A DNA stretch of 64,000 bases from Acidimicrobiales bacterium (GTDB lineage: Bacteria > Actinomycetota > Acidimicrobiia > Acidimicrobiales > Aldehydirespiratoraceae), in the NCBI GenBank assembly GCA_029247365.1, contig JAQWLJ010000064.1:87581-151580 (forward strand), written 5' to 3'. The translations under genes and the position numbers were made by a program. The notes beneath the pieces are model-generated. The model made no database searches. It saw only the letters and a list, made by a program, of their open reading frames with translations, and had not been told where the DNA came from. How positions within the stretch are numbered: the first letter of the stretch is position 1; each line of letters begins with the position of its first letter. This document shows, one piece after another, positions 9,115 through 17,466 of the stretch.

Positions 9115-9554
9115 GTTGTCTCTCTCACCGCAGCGATCAGGTCTGCCACCAGCGACTCGTTGACCTTGCCAATGCGCCGGGCGATCACAGTGGCGGCGAC
9201 TTTCATCGGTGGCTTCGGGCCAGGTTCAACAATGCAGGTCAGCGTGATCGACGTGCCGACACTGGACGGACGCAACTCCCAGCGGTTCTCGACCCGGCTC
9301 ACGACTGGCGGCAAGCCCACAATCTCGTACGCCATCGCCGTGGGCGGGTTCCAGTCGATGACGTTCTCGATGATCACCCCGGCGCTGGTCGCGACCCGAC
9401 GACTTGCGCTCATACCCGCAGGAGCCGCAGTCAGCGCGCTCGAGTGATCGATCGAAGAGCTCCAGTCGGCGATCGCGAAGTAGTTGCTGAGCACCGCCCA
9501 GGCGCCGTCGAGCGAGATTGCGGCGTCGATGGACGTGGTGACCGGCTCGGCCAC
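9111..9554 (-). CDS. SRPBCC (START/Bet v1-like) family protein
   Basis: 147 aa from a GTG at 9554, one base after the stop of the GrdB-like gene; the frame continues upstream only as an overlap with that gene. The pattern is a polyketide-cyclase/SRPBCC fold: an N-terminal beta strand and helix (TTSIDAAISLDGAWAVLSNY), then VIDWNPPTAMAYEIVGLPP and a C-terminal amphipathic helix. Such proteins bind hydrophobic ligands or act as cyclases and dehydratases. Its tight placement between the GrdB-like gene and the sulfatase suggests the same pathway. Confidence 0.8.
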   Translation of the reverse strand: MAEPVTTSIDAAISLDGAWAVLSNYFAIADWSSSIDHSSALTAAPAGMSASRRVATSAGVIIENVIDWNPPTAMAYEIVGLPPVVSRVENRWELRPSSVGTSITLTCIVEPGPKPPMKVAATVIARRIGKVNESLVADLIAAVRETT

Positions 9555-9555
9555 C

Positions 9556-10713
9556 TCAGCGGTGACCCGGCGCCATGTAGAACCAGACCGGGAAGGGGCC
9601 CTCGGCGTCCTTGATGGCAGTTCGAGCAGCCATAACGACCTTGCCCGTCTCGGTCTCCTCATAGAACCAGGCCTCGGCGGCCCGTCCAGCTGGAGGTGGG
9701 CCGTCGACGAGTTGCATCGCCGCTTCCTCGAAGTACGAGCGGATGTCGTGGATCAGCGAGATGGTGTTTCCACCGGGAATGCCGGCCTCGTTCCACGGGG
9801 TGCCGTCGGCAATCGACTGCAGCACCTCGATAGCGTGCTCAATGTCGTCGGGACCGATCGAGCGGCCGACGTCAGTCGCGCTGTGTCGGGCTTCGACCGA
9901 CCGTCCGTAGGCGTTTCGCAGACCGCGGATCTCCTGGGCGGCAGCCGACGCGTTGGCGTCGTAGGCCGGCGGAATCGAACAGCTGAGAGGCGTCTCGTCG
10001 GACTCGATGACCACGGGATGGTGAACGAGAACCGGACCGGACTCCTCATCGAGCAGGGCAAACGCTCGGCGAAGCACATCATGCTGAAACTCGGTGTCCT
10101 GAGGCTTACCAAGCGGTCGGCCAAGCGGGAAGTCCCCCCATAGCGCGCGGGGCGGCTCCATGCGTTCGGCCACCGACAGTGTGGAGGCCAAGGTGACGGT
10201 GGCGATGCCAGCCTTCTCGATGACATGGGCGAGCGCACACACGGTGCGCGTGCAAAGCGGTCAAACGGGGGTGAGGATCACCACGTCGACACCATCGGCC
10301 TTCAGTTCGGCAGCCGCCGCCGGTCCGGAGTCGTGAATGATCGTGGCCACGTCGTCGGGCTGGTTGCCGGCGAAGGCAACGTGTCGGGGGGCCACCGAAC
10401 CGATAGCGCCCTCGGCGGCCAACTCCTCAAGACGGTCGATCGGGAACACGACGTTGAGGTCGAGCGCGAAGCCTGTGCGGTCGAAGTTTGGGCTCCAGTG
10501 CCCGAGCACCAGGTCGCGGGCCTCGCGGGCGATCAAGCGGAAGCCAGTGTCGCCTTGTGAAAAGCGCTCGTCGGCCGTGGTGTGGATTGCGGCCGACGTC
10601 ACAATCGCGACCTTCGACGCAGAGAGCGGCTTCGGCGTGACCCACGCAGGATCGTCGAACGTGGGGGCGGGGAAGTTGTCCCCGAGGGCTCTCATCGCAA
10701 CGTCACCGGACAT
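9556..10713 (-). CDS. GrdB-like reductase (glycine/sarcosine/betaine reductase component B family), probable selenoprotein with in-frame UGA
   Basis: Read through one in-frame TGA (10263-10261), the gene encodes 385 aa with selenocysteine as residue 151. The N-terminal part carries the GrdB pattern: KVAIVTSAAIH, VFPIDRLEELAAEGAIG, and DGVDVVILTPV directly before the UGA, where GrdB has VILT(S/T) before its selenocysteine. After it come Pro-Leu-Cys154-Thr-Arg and a helix ALAHVIEKAGI, matching the post-Sec helix of GrdB. A hairpin fitting the bacterial SECIS model follows at once. GrdB uses its Sec to cleave C-N bonds reductively; in an aerobic-type actinomycete the role may be a related thiol/selenol reduction. 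The ATG at 10713 was chosen; a TTG at 10746 is possible. No selABCD genes are in the window. Confidence 0.8.
10233..10249 (-). promoter_or_regulatory. Candidate bacterial SECIS hairpin for the UGA at 10263-10261
   Basis: On the coding strand, counting from the base after UGA, GCGCAC (+12 to +17) pairs perfectly with GTGCGC (+23 to +28) around a five-base loop CGTGT (+18 to +22). The published bacterial SECIS model asks for a stem-loop with its apical loop 16-37 bases after the UGA and a G in the first two loop positions; both hold. The stem lies inside coding sequence, as in known bacterial selenoprotein genes. Confidence 0.6.
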
Positions 10714-10840
10714 ACGGGCACAATAACGACTCGTCGGGTTGGCCAATGAATCGTCACGTCACCCTCGTGACCGCCGCTGGCGCTGTCGTCACCGAAGCCC
10801 TGGTCGGCGCCGACACGATCAACCAGATCCGAAAGCTCGT

Positions 10841-11602
10841 TCAGAGCTGGCTCGAACCACGAGCCTCAATGTCGGCGCGGCGAGCGACGAACGATGCACG
10901 GTCAAAGCCACCTCGATCCATCCACGACCGGTTGACCTCGCGTTCGACCGTGTAGGCCTCGCCGGGCGCAACCGAGCTGGTTGCCCAGTACAAGCGTTTC
11001 ATCGCAGCGATCGTTCCCGAGTCGATGCCGACGACATCAGCGGCGACGGCCTGGGCTCGGCCAACCAAACTGCCGTGGGGGACAACCTCGTTGACGAGGC
11101 CCCATTCGAGGGCCTGGTCGGCAGCGACGTAGTTGCCGGTGAAGCTCATTTGGCGAGCCCGTCGAACACCGATCGAGCGGGGGAGCTCGACGGTGAGACC
11201 CCATCCAGGCAGGATCCCGACCCGGGCGTGGGTGTCGGCAAACGAGGCTCGCTCGGAAGCGATCAGAAAGTCGCACATCAGCGCCAGCTCGAGACCACCG
11301 GTGACCGCCGGACCGTTGATCGCACCGATGACAGGAGTGCCAAGGTCAGCCGGGATGGGCAAGCCTGCTCCCCCGCCGCCTCCCGATCCTGATGCAACCT
11401 CCGAGAGATCAAGCCCAGCACAGAATGCTGGATCAACACCCGTGAGCACTATGGCACCGACGTCAGCGCTGGCGTCGAGCGAAGCAATCGTTTCGCGCAA
11501 CCCGCCGATCAGAAGAGCGCTCAGCGCGTTACGGACTTGGGGGCGATTGAGCCACACCGTGGCGACCGACCCATCGATGTCGACGTGGAGAACATCATGC
11601 AT
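10841..11602 (-). CDS. Enoyl-CoA hydratase/isomerase (crotonase) family protein
   Basis: 253 aa crotonase-fold protein. The oxyanion-hole segments are visible (FCAGLDLSEV and INGPAVTGGLELALMCD). The first catalytic glutamate of hydratases is present in GGLELA, while the second position reads HARVGILPG instead of the usual Pro-Glu, as in many actinobacterial EchA paralogues, so the precise reaction (hydration, isomerisation or other) cannot be read off. It is divergent from an acyl-CoA ligase with only 23 bases between start codons. It is 127 bases upstream of the GrdB-like gene on the same strand; nothing clear lies in that gap. Confidence 0.88.
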   Translation of the reverse strand: MHDVLHVDIDGSVATVWLNRPQVRNALSALLIGGLRETIASLDASADVGAIVLTGVDPAFCAGLDLSEVASGSGGGGGAGLPIPADLGTPVIGAINGPAVTGGLELALMCDFLIASERASFADTHARVGILPGWGLTVELPRSIGVRRARQMSFTGNYVAADQALEWGLVNEVVPHGSLVGRAQAVAADVVGIDSGTIAAMKRLYWATSSVAPGEAYTVEREVNRSWMDRGGFDRASFVARRADIEARGSSQL

Positions 11603-11625
11603 AGCGGTGGGTTTATCATCCCGCC

Positions 11626-13170
11626 ATGCCCAACAACATCGGCCAGTTCATCACCAAGCGCGCCAATCTGAACCCCCGAACCGAGGCGATCGTCGATGTC
11701 ACGGGCGGCACGCGGCTGACCTATCCGGAGCTCAATGCCCGCTGCAACAAGGTCGCAAATGCCTTGCGCGATGGAGGCCTCAAGGCGGGCGATCGAGTCG
11801 CCACCTTGCTGATGAACGGGCCCGAGTTCATCGAGACATTCTTCGGAGGCGCCAAGGTCGGCGCCGTTACCGTTGCGCTCAACTGGCGGCTTGTCGCCGA
11901 CGAACTCTCGTTCATCCTCAACGACTCAGGCTCATCGGTCCTCGTGTTCGGCACTGCGTTCAACGAGGTCGCCACCGAACTCCATGAGCGAGGCGCCGGT
12001 GGCACGCAGGTCGCCCGATGGATCCATCTCGGCGACGCAACCGACCGTCCAGCCTTCGCCGAGAGCTACGACGACCTGCTGACCAGTTCCTCGGAGCGCG
12101 AGCCAGAGGTCACCGCAGGCGACGACGACCTCCTCTTCATCATGTACACCTCGGGCACAACCGGATTACCCAAGGGCGTGATGCACTCACACAACACAGC
12201 GATGTGGTCGGCCATCACTGCCAACGCCACCGCCGATACCCGTTATAACGACACGTATCTGATCTGCCTCCCGCTGTTCCACGTGGGGGCCTTGAACCCA
12301 CTGTTGAGCATCATGAACCTCGGTGGAACAGGCGTCATCATGAGCGAGTTTGATCCGGTCAGGATCTGGGAGCTCTTCGATGAGGAGGCAGTCACGGTAA
12401 CCCTCGCCGTCCCGGCAATGCTGCAGTTCATGCTGCTCACCTACGACGCCGAGAAGCACTCGCACGAGTCGTTGCGCTGGGTCATGAGCGGCGCAGCGCC
12501 GGTGCCAGAGACGCTCATCAAAACCTACGAGTCGATGGGTATTGAGATCCACCAGGTGTACGGGCTGACCGAGAGCGGAGGGCCCGGCTGCCTCATCTCA
12601 CCGCAGGATGCGCTCGAGCGGGTTGGCTCCACTGGCAAGGCGTTCTTCTACGGCGACGTCCGGATCGTCAACGAAGCAGGCGACGACGTGCAACCGCACG
12701 AGCCCGGCGAAGTCCTTCTGGAGGGGCCGCAGATGATGCTCGGCTACTGGAACCGACCTGACGCGACAGCAGAAACCCTCGTCGATGGTTGGCTCAAGAC
12801 CGGCGATGTCGCAATCTTCGATGAGGACGGATTCGTCTATATCCAGGACCGCGTGAAGGACATGATCATCTCCGGCGGCGAGAACGTGTACCCCGCCGAA
12901 ATCGAGAATGTGATCCTCGCCATGGAGGGCATAACCGAAGTGGCTGTGATCGGAATGCCGTCGAAGAAGTGGGGCGAGTCGCCGCTTGCGGTCGTGGTGC
13001 GAGCCGACGAGTCCATCACCGCCGACGCCGTCCTTGCGTGGACCGACGGCAAGCTCGCCCGCTTCAAGCAGCCGAAGGCGGTGGAGTTCATCGACGCGAT
13101 CCCCCGTAACCCGACCGGAAAGATCCTCAAACGAGTACTGCGCGACCAATTCGAAGGCGCGGGCAGCTAG
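11626..13170 (+). CDS. AMP-forming acyl-CoA synthetase (fatty/carboxylic acid CoA ligase)
   Basis: 514 aa adenylate-forming enzyme that activates a carboxylate to its CoA thioester via an acyl-AMP. All core motifs are visible: the phosphate loop YTSGTTGLPKG (about 175-185), YGLTESGG, the hinge region GWLKTGDVAIFDEDGFVYI with DRVKDMIISGGENVYP, and the C-terminal PTGKILKR lysine. No signal peptide. Divergent from echA with a 23-base spacer, so promoters must overlap the coding starts or the mRNAs are nearly leaderless. The next gene starts three bases after its stop. The substrate is unknown. Confidence 0.92.
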   Translation: MPNNIGQFITKRANLNPRTEAIVDVTGGTRLTYPELNARCNKVANALRDGGLKAGDRVATLLMNGPEFIETFFGGAKVGAVTVALNWRLVADELSFILNDSGSSVLVFGTAFNEVATELHERGAGGTQVARWIHLGDATDRPAFAESYDDLLTSSSEREPEVTAGDDDLLFIMYTSGTTGLPKGVMHSHNTAMWSAITANATADTRYNDTYLICLPLFHVGALNPLLSIMNLGGTGVIMSEFDPVRIWELFDEEAVTVTLAVPAMLQFMLLTYDAEKHSHESLRWVMSGAAPVPETLIKTYESMGIEIHQVYGLTESGGPGCLISPQDALERVGSTGKAFFYGDVRIVNEAGDDVQPHEPGEVLLEGPQMMLGYWNRPDATAETLVDGWLKTGDVAIFDEDGFVYIQDRVKDMIISGGENVYPAEIENVILAMEGITEVAVIGMPSKKWGESPLAVVVRADESITADAVLAWTDGKLARFKQPKAVEFIDAIPRNPTGKILKRVLRDQFEGAGS

Positions 13171-13173
13171 CCA

Positions 13174-14268
13174 GTGCGCGTTCTCGTCGTCGGCGGCACC
13201 GGACCGACCGGCCCAGCGATCGTCGCCGGGCTGGAAGGGCGCGGTCACGAGGTCGTCATCTGCCACACCGGTACCCACGAGCTGCCCGAGGTCGAGCACC
13301 TTCGCCACATCCACACCGACGTCCGCAACGAAGCGTCCCTGACCGCAACCATCGGCGCCGAGACTTGGGACGTCGCCGTGGTCACCTACGGCCGGCTCCG
13401 CACGATTGCTTCAGTGCTTGCGGGGCGCGTCGGTCACTTCATCTCCGTCGGTGGCGGTCCGGCCTACCGGGGCTACTTCGATCCCTGGCGTCACACCCCG
13501 CCTGGGCTTCCCGTACCGATTGGCGAAGACGCGCCGACCGCAGACGAGAACGACGACGGGAAGTCGTATCGCATCGCTGCAACCGAGCAGCAGCTCTTCG
13601 AACGCCAGCCCGAAGCGACCCACTTCCGCTACCCCTGGGTATACGGACCTCGCCAACTCGCGCCCCGCGAATGGTCGACCGTGCGGCGGATCCTCGACCG
13701 ACGACCGCACATCGTGTTGCCCGATGGGGGCGCCCTGCTCAACGGGTTTGGCTACGTCGACAATCTCGCCCACGCAATCCTGCTTGCAGTCGACCAGCCC
13801 GACGCCGCAAAGGGTGAGCTGTTCAACGCAGCCGACGACGAGTGCCTCACCATCCGCCAGGCGGTTGAGATCTGCGCAGCGGAACTCGATCACGAGTGGG
13901 AGCTCGTCTCGATGCCCGCTGATCTTGCTCGGCCGGGCTGGCCGCTGCTCGCCGGGCCAACGTCACACCACCGCGTGTACGACACGTCAAAGCTGCGAAC
14001 CCTGCTCGGCTATCGCGATGTTGTTCCAGCGCGTGACGCAGTTGCCCGCACAGCCCGATGGCTTGCAGAGAATCCACCCGAGTACGGCGGTCAGGCCGAG
14101 CGAATCATCGAGGACCCGTTCGACTACGTGAACGAGGACCGCTTGATCGCCTGGTGGAAGGCTGCCACCGCCAAGCCGCCCTCAATCGACTGGGCGTTTC
14201 CTCCCGGTTACGGCCTTGCCTATGCCGGCCCCGGCACGAGCTACACCCGCCCCGACACCCGGATCTAG
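13174..14268 (+). CDS. NAD-dependent epimerase/dehydratase family protein (extended SDR)
   Basis: 364 aa, GTG start three bases after the acyl-CoA ligase stop. The N terminus MRVLVVGGTGPTGPAIV is a Rossmann TGxxGxxG-like motif. The protein keeps the extended-SDR layout (central sheet, then GYVDNLAHAILLA and a C-terminal substrate lobe). The usual Tyr-x-x-x-Lys is not obvious; YRIAATEQQLF occupies the place where the lysine is expected. This could be an atypical SDR rather than an active epimerase. The 3' end overlaps that of the convergent EamA gene by four bases (CTAG). Confidence 0.8.
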   Translation: MRVLVVGGTGPTGPAIVAGLEGRGHEVVICHTGTHELPEVEHLRHIHTDVRNEASLTATIGAETWDVAVVTYGRLRTIASVLAGRVGHFISVGGGPAYRGYFDPWRHTPPGLPVPIGEDAPTADENDDGKSYRIAATEQQLFERQPEATHFRYPWVYGPRQLAPREWSTVRRILDRRPHIVLPDGGALLNGFGYVDNLAHAILLAVDQPDAAKGELFNAADDECLTIRQAVEICAAELDHEWELVSMPADLARPGWPLLAGPTSHHRVYDTSKLRTLLGYRDVVPARDAVARTARWLAENPPEYGGQAERIIEDPFDYVNEDRLIAWWKAATAKPPSIDWAFPPGYGLAYAGPGTSYTRPDTRI

Positions 14269-15155
14269 TCGACGCGTGAGCTCAGGAAGGCTCCGGCGAG
14301 AACGACGACCGTGCCGATAAGCGCCCACATCGTCACGGTCTCGTCGCGCAAGACCATCCCGAGCACAATCGACACGATCGGGATGATGTAGGTCACGAGC
14401 GACATCCGTACGGCACCGACCCGCCCGGTGAGGGTGGCGGCGATCGCGAAGGCAATGCCGGTCCCACCGATACCGACCGCGGCACAGGCCGCGAGCGCTG
14501 TCCAACCAAACGACGACGCGGCACCGTCGATGATCCCTAAGGGCAGGCATAGAACGCACGCGACACCTAACGCCCGGAACACGACAGCAACCGAGCCGTA
14601 CTCTCGTTGCAGCGGACCGGCGATGCTCACAGCCACGCCGTAGGACGTCACGGCAGCAATAACCAGCACAACGCCGGCCGCGTTCGTGCCAGCCGTGGAA
14701 GCTTCCGGTACCCCGATGATCACAATGCCAGCGATGCCAACCGCCACCCCGGCGAGGCGCCGTGGGCCGGTCGGAATGCCGAAGCCAAGCCAGGCGATGA
14801 GTACAGCGGCGATCGGCATGGCGCTGTTGAGCATCCCGGTCATCGATGAGTCGATCCACTGCTGCGCAATCGGGAACAGCGTCAGCGGAAGTGCCATCCA
14901 GGTGAATCCGAGCAGTCCGATACGCGGCCAGGCCACCCGCGGGATGGGCTGGCGGGCCGCGGGGACCAAGGCGAGGGTCGCGAAGCCGAGCACAACCCGA
15001 AGCAGGGTGACCAGCCCCGGCTCGAAGTCGTCCAGCGCGATCGCCATGAAGAGGAACGACGCGCCCCAGATCAACGAAACCGTGAGGAGGAACGACCAAT
15101 CGGTCGGCGCCATCGGCTTGTCCTCGGCGCGGAGTTCACTCGGTGCGGCCGTCAT
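14265..15155 (-). CDS. EamA/DMT-family transporter
   Basis: 296 aa from the ATG at 15155 (in-frame sequence further upstream has no membrane or family character). Ten hydrophobic segments can be traced in two repeated five-segment EamA halves: the first opens with SFLLTVSLIWGASFLFMAIA, the second with AAGVVLVIAAVTSYGVAVSI. This is the drug/metabolite transporter superfamily, usually exporters of small metabolites or amino acids. The substrate cannot be told from sequence. It is the last gene of a long minus-strand run. Confidence 0.88.
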   Translation of the reverse strand: MTAAPSELRAEDKPMAPTDWSFLLTVSLIWGASFLFMAIALDDFEPGLVTLLRVVLGFATLALVPAARQPIPRVAWPRIGLLGFTWMALPLTLFPIAQQWIDSSMTGMLNSAMPIAAVLIAWLGFGIPTGPRRLAGVAVGIAGIVIIGVPEASTAGTNAAGVVLVIAAVTSYGVAVSIAGPLQREYGSVAVVFRALGVACVLCLPLGIIDGAASSFGWTALAACAAVGIGGTGIAFAIAATLTGRVGAVRMSLVTYIIPIVSIVLGMVLRDETVTMWALIGTVVVLAGAFLSSRVD

Positions 15156-15212
15156 CGGGGCCGACGCTACCGGTGTTCCCCGGCGAGGCCTTCGGTAGTC
15201 GCCGTGCAGCAA

Positions 15213-15902
15213 CTACTCCCCTGCTGGCTGAGGTCCAACGCGACGACCCAGCGCTATCGCCCCGCCAGCCGCCTCCCCGCAGCCTGGACGGGTGAGCGAG
15301 GCCCGAAGTTCGTCACACACCAAGCGTGTGTCACAACCCGGCAGGTGGTCGTTCACCAAACCCATGGCCTGCATGAAGGCGTAGACCGTGGTCGGTCCCA
15401 CAAAGCTCCATCCCCGCTTCTTCAGATCTTTGGCGATCAGGGTCGAGGTGGGGGTTGTGGCCGGCACGACGAAACCCTGGCTTCGATCCACCTCGTCATC
15501 GCTTGGTTCCCAGCCCCAGAAGTAGGCGGCGAGGGACCCCTCGGACTCGACCATTTCGACCGCGCGGGCTGCGTTGTTGATCGTGGAGCGGATCTTGCCT
15601 TGATGGCGGACGATGCCGGCATTACCGATCAGGCGGGTGACATCGTCCTCGCCGTAGTCGGCGACGACGCCGAACTCGAAGTGGTCGAACGCAGCGCGGA
15701 AGTTCTCGCGTTTACGCAGGATCGTGATCCAGGCCAGCCCCGACTGGAACCCTTCGAGGCAGATCTTCTCGAACAGCCCAACGTCGTCGACCACTGGGCG
15801 GCCCCACTCATGGTCGTGGTACTCGATGTAGTCGGGCGCCGTGCCCGACCACCAACAGCGGGCGACACCGTCGTCGCCGACCATCGGCTCGGAGATCGTC
15901 AC
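15213..15902 (-). CDS. tag: DNA-3-methyladenine glycosylase I
   Basis: 229 aa base-excision repair enzyme that removes 3-methyladenine. Seen: N-terminal RCWW with the zinc Cys, the YIEYHDHEWGRP segment carrying a zinc His, the FEKICLEGFQSGLAWITILRKRENFR helix-hairpin region, and C-terminal GLVNDHLPGC supplying the His-x3-Cys pair that completes the zinc site of Tag. The start is taken as the GTG at 15902 because it overlaps the stop of the preceding membrane-protein gene by four bases (GTGA); an ATG six codons later is the alternative. The last about 25 residues are poorly conserved. Confidence 0.93.
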   Translation of the reverse strand: MTISEPMVGDDGVARCWWSGTAPDYIEYHDHEWGRPVVDDVGLFEKICLEGFQSGLAWITILRKRENFRAAFDHFEFGVVADYGEDDVTRLIGNAGIVRHQGKIRSTINNAARAVEMVESEGSLAAYFWGWEPSDDEVDRSQGFVVPATTPTSTLIAKDLKKRGWSFVGPTTVYAFMQAMGLVNDHLPGCDTRLVCDELRASLTRPGCGEAAGGAIALGRRVGPQPAGE

Positions 15903-16291
15903 AACCGGACGCCGAGCACCAACGCCCCAAGAGCCGCGAGAAGCCCAATACCACCAGTCACGCCCCGGACCGCCGGTGACGAGGTTCGGGTGTGGACAAA
16001 TGCTGCACTACCGGAGGCGAGCACCAGCACGATCTTGATGCCAAGCGTGACCTGATACTCGGTGGTCGTGTTGCTCGGAACGTCGAGCAGGTTCCAGATG
16101 CCGGTCACCACGGCAAGGCCAAAGAACGGCCAGGAGATCTGGCCGAAGCGCTGGGCAGCTCGCTTGGGTGCATCACCACCGATGTCACGCAAAATGGGGA
16201 CGAGGGCGGCAAGCACCAACTGGCCGCCGACCCAGACGCAGACTGCCAAAATGTGCAGCGAGATGCGGACCGTGTCGAGGACGGGCAGCAT
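15899..16291 (-). CDS. Small four-helix membrane protein, CopD-like
   Basis: 130 aa with four predicted membrane helices: SLHILAVCVWVGGQLVLAALV, WPFFGLAVVTGIWNLL, a segment around LGIKIVLVLASGSAAFVH, and GGIGLLAALGALVLGVRL. Histidines near the ends of helices 1 and 3 and the W-G-Q motif recall the CopD/DUF2269-type family of copper-resistance or haem-like membrane proteins. The function is not established. Its start overlaps the amidohydrolase stop by one base and its stop overlaps the tag start. Confidence 0.75.
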   Translation of the reverse strand: MLPVLDTVRISLHILAVCVWVGGQLVLAALVPILRDIGGDAPKRAAQRFGQISWPFFGLAVVTGIWNLLDVPSNTTTEYQVTLGIKIVLVLASGSAAFVHTRTSSPAVRGVTGGIGLLAALGALVLGVRL

Positions 16292-17466
16292 CAGCTGATC
16301 CGTTCGGCGAGCGCCAGGCCGTTGTTTCGCATGATCAGTTCGATCTCTGCAGAACTAAAGCCGTTGAGATCGTCGGCGAACCCAACCGGGTCAGCGAGAC
16401 CTTCGGCGTGGGGCCAGTCGGAACCAAACAAGATGTGTTCGGCGCCGACCTTGGCTTTGAGGTCGTGGAGGTCGTCCTCGTAGTAGGGCGACACCCATAC
16501 CTGACGAGCGAAGACTTCGATCGGATCCTCGGCAAACGCGTGCTTCTGCTGCTTATACACCTTCTCGAACTTCTTCAGCAGTGGCTGCACCCACTCAGAA
16601 CCAGTCTCGATCGTGCAAACCCGTAGGTTCCGGTACGTGCTGAGCACACCCTCGGCAATCAGCGATGCGAGCGCGTCGCTGATCGGCGAGTGCGTGAGCA
16701 ACGTCTTGAACGGATTCTGTCGGAACGCCTCGAACTCGGCGTTGACACCCCAGTAGTCGGCCAGGAATGCATAGCCCGAGTCGCCGCTGTGCATCGCAAG
16801 CGTGATGCCGTGGTCGTTCATCTTCTGCCAGAACGGGGCAAACATCGGATCGCCGAGCGATCGGCGGCGGCCGTCGCGGCCGAGGACCGACGACGGGCGC
16901 ATGTTCACTACCCGCACGTCGCGCTCGATCATCCAGTCGAGCTGGTCGAGCGCCACGTCGACATCAGCGAGGGTGATGTAGCCCGCTGTGATAAGGCGGT
17001 TCTGGTAGGCGAAGCCCCAGTCGTCGTCGAGCCATTTGTTGAATCCGTCGAAGGCAGCCAGGGTCGCATCGACGTCACCTTCGAGGGCCGACTCCATGCC
17101 CACGCCGAGCGTCGGGAACATGAAGCACGCCTCCAGGCCCTGCTCGTCCATGATGGCGATGCGGGCGTCTCGATCGCGATACTCGTCGGGGATCGGCACC
17201 AGTTCGCCGAACGCTTCACGTATGTCGAACCTGGCAACCTTGCCGCGAAAGTAATCGTCGAGACAGCCAGGCCGGGCGACCGGATCGAATGTCGGATTCG
17301 GGATGAAGCGGTTGACACGGCCGCCCACCAGGAGCCGCTGGCGGCCGTCGATCTGAGCCCATTGCATGCAACGCTTGTGCATCCGGGGGTCGACGTGACG
17401 GATGAACGCATCCTCCGCCTCGTAGTAATGATTATCGGCGTCGAACGCCTTGAACGGAAGGCTCAT
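16291..17466 (-). CDS. Amidohydrolase-2 family metal-dependent hydrolase/decarboxylase
   Basis: 391 aa from the ATG at 17466, which overlaps the upstream stop by four bases. A TIM-barrel amidohydrolase of the ACMSD/2-hydroxyacid decarboxylase-like family: Asp-Ala-Asp-Asn-His (about 9-13) as the first metal strand, HSGDSGY for the barrel histidine, and FGSDWPHAEG with the conserved Asp near the C terminus. Proteins of this type act as hydrolases or non-oxidative decarboxylases of aromatic acids or on cyclic substrates. The substrate is unknown. No signal peptide. Confidence 0.88.
   Translation of the reverse strand: MSLPFKAFDADNHYYEAEDAFIRHVDPRMHKRCMQWAQIDGRQRLLVGGRVNRFIPNPTFDPVARPGCLDDYFRGKVARFDIREAFGELVPIPDEYRDRDARIAIMDEQGLEACFMFPTLGVGMESALEGDVDATLAAFDGFNKWLDDDWGFAYQNRLITAGYITLADVDVALDQLDWMIERDVRVVNMRPSSVLGRDGRRRSLGDPMFAPFWQKMNDHGITLAMHSGDSGYAFLADYWGVNAEFEAFRQNPFKTLLTHSPISDALASLIAEGVLSTYRNLRVCTIETGSEWVQPLLKKFEKVYKQQKHAFAEDPIEVFARQVWVSPYYEDDLHDLKAKVGAEHILFGSDWPHAEGLADPVGFADDLNGFSSAEIELIMRNNGLALAERIS

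Noticed and set aside
9556..10746. Two separate genes or a pseudogene split by a stop codon at 10263-10261
   Set aside because: Both halves lie in one frame, belong to one family and join exactly at the Sec position of GrdB, with a hairpin after it. A broken gene would not show this pattern by chance.
10746..10955. Small plus-strand gene in the gap between the GrdB-like and echA genes
   Set aside because: The first part reads like a helix but the frame runs antisense into echA, lacks a ribosome site and has no match I recognise.
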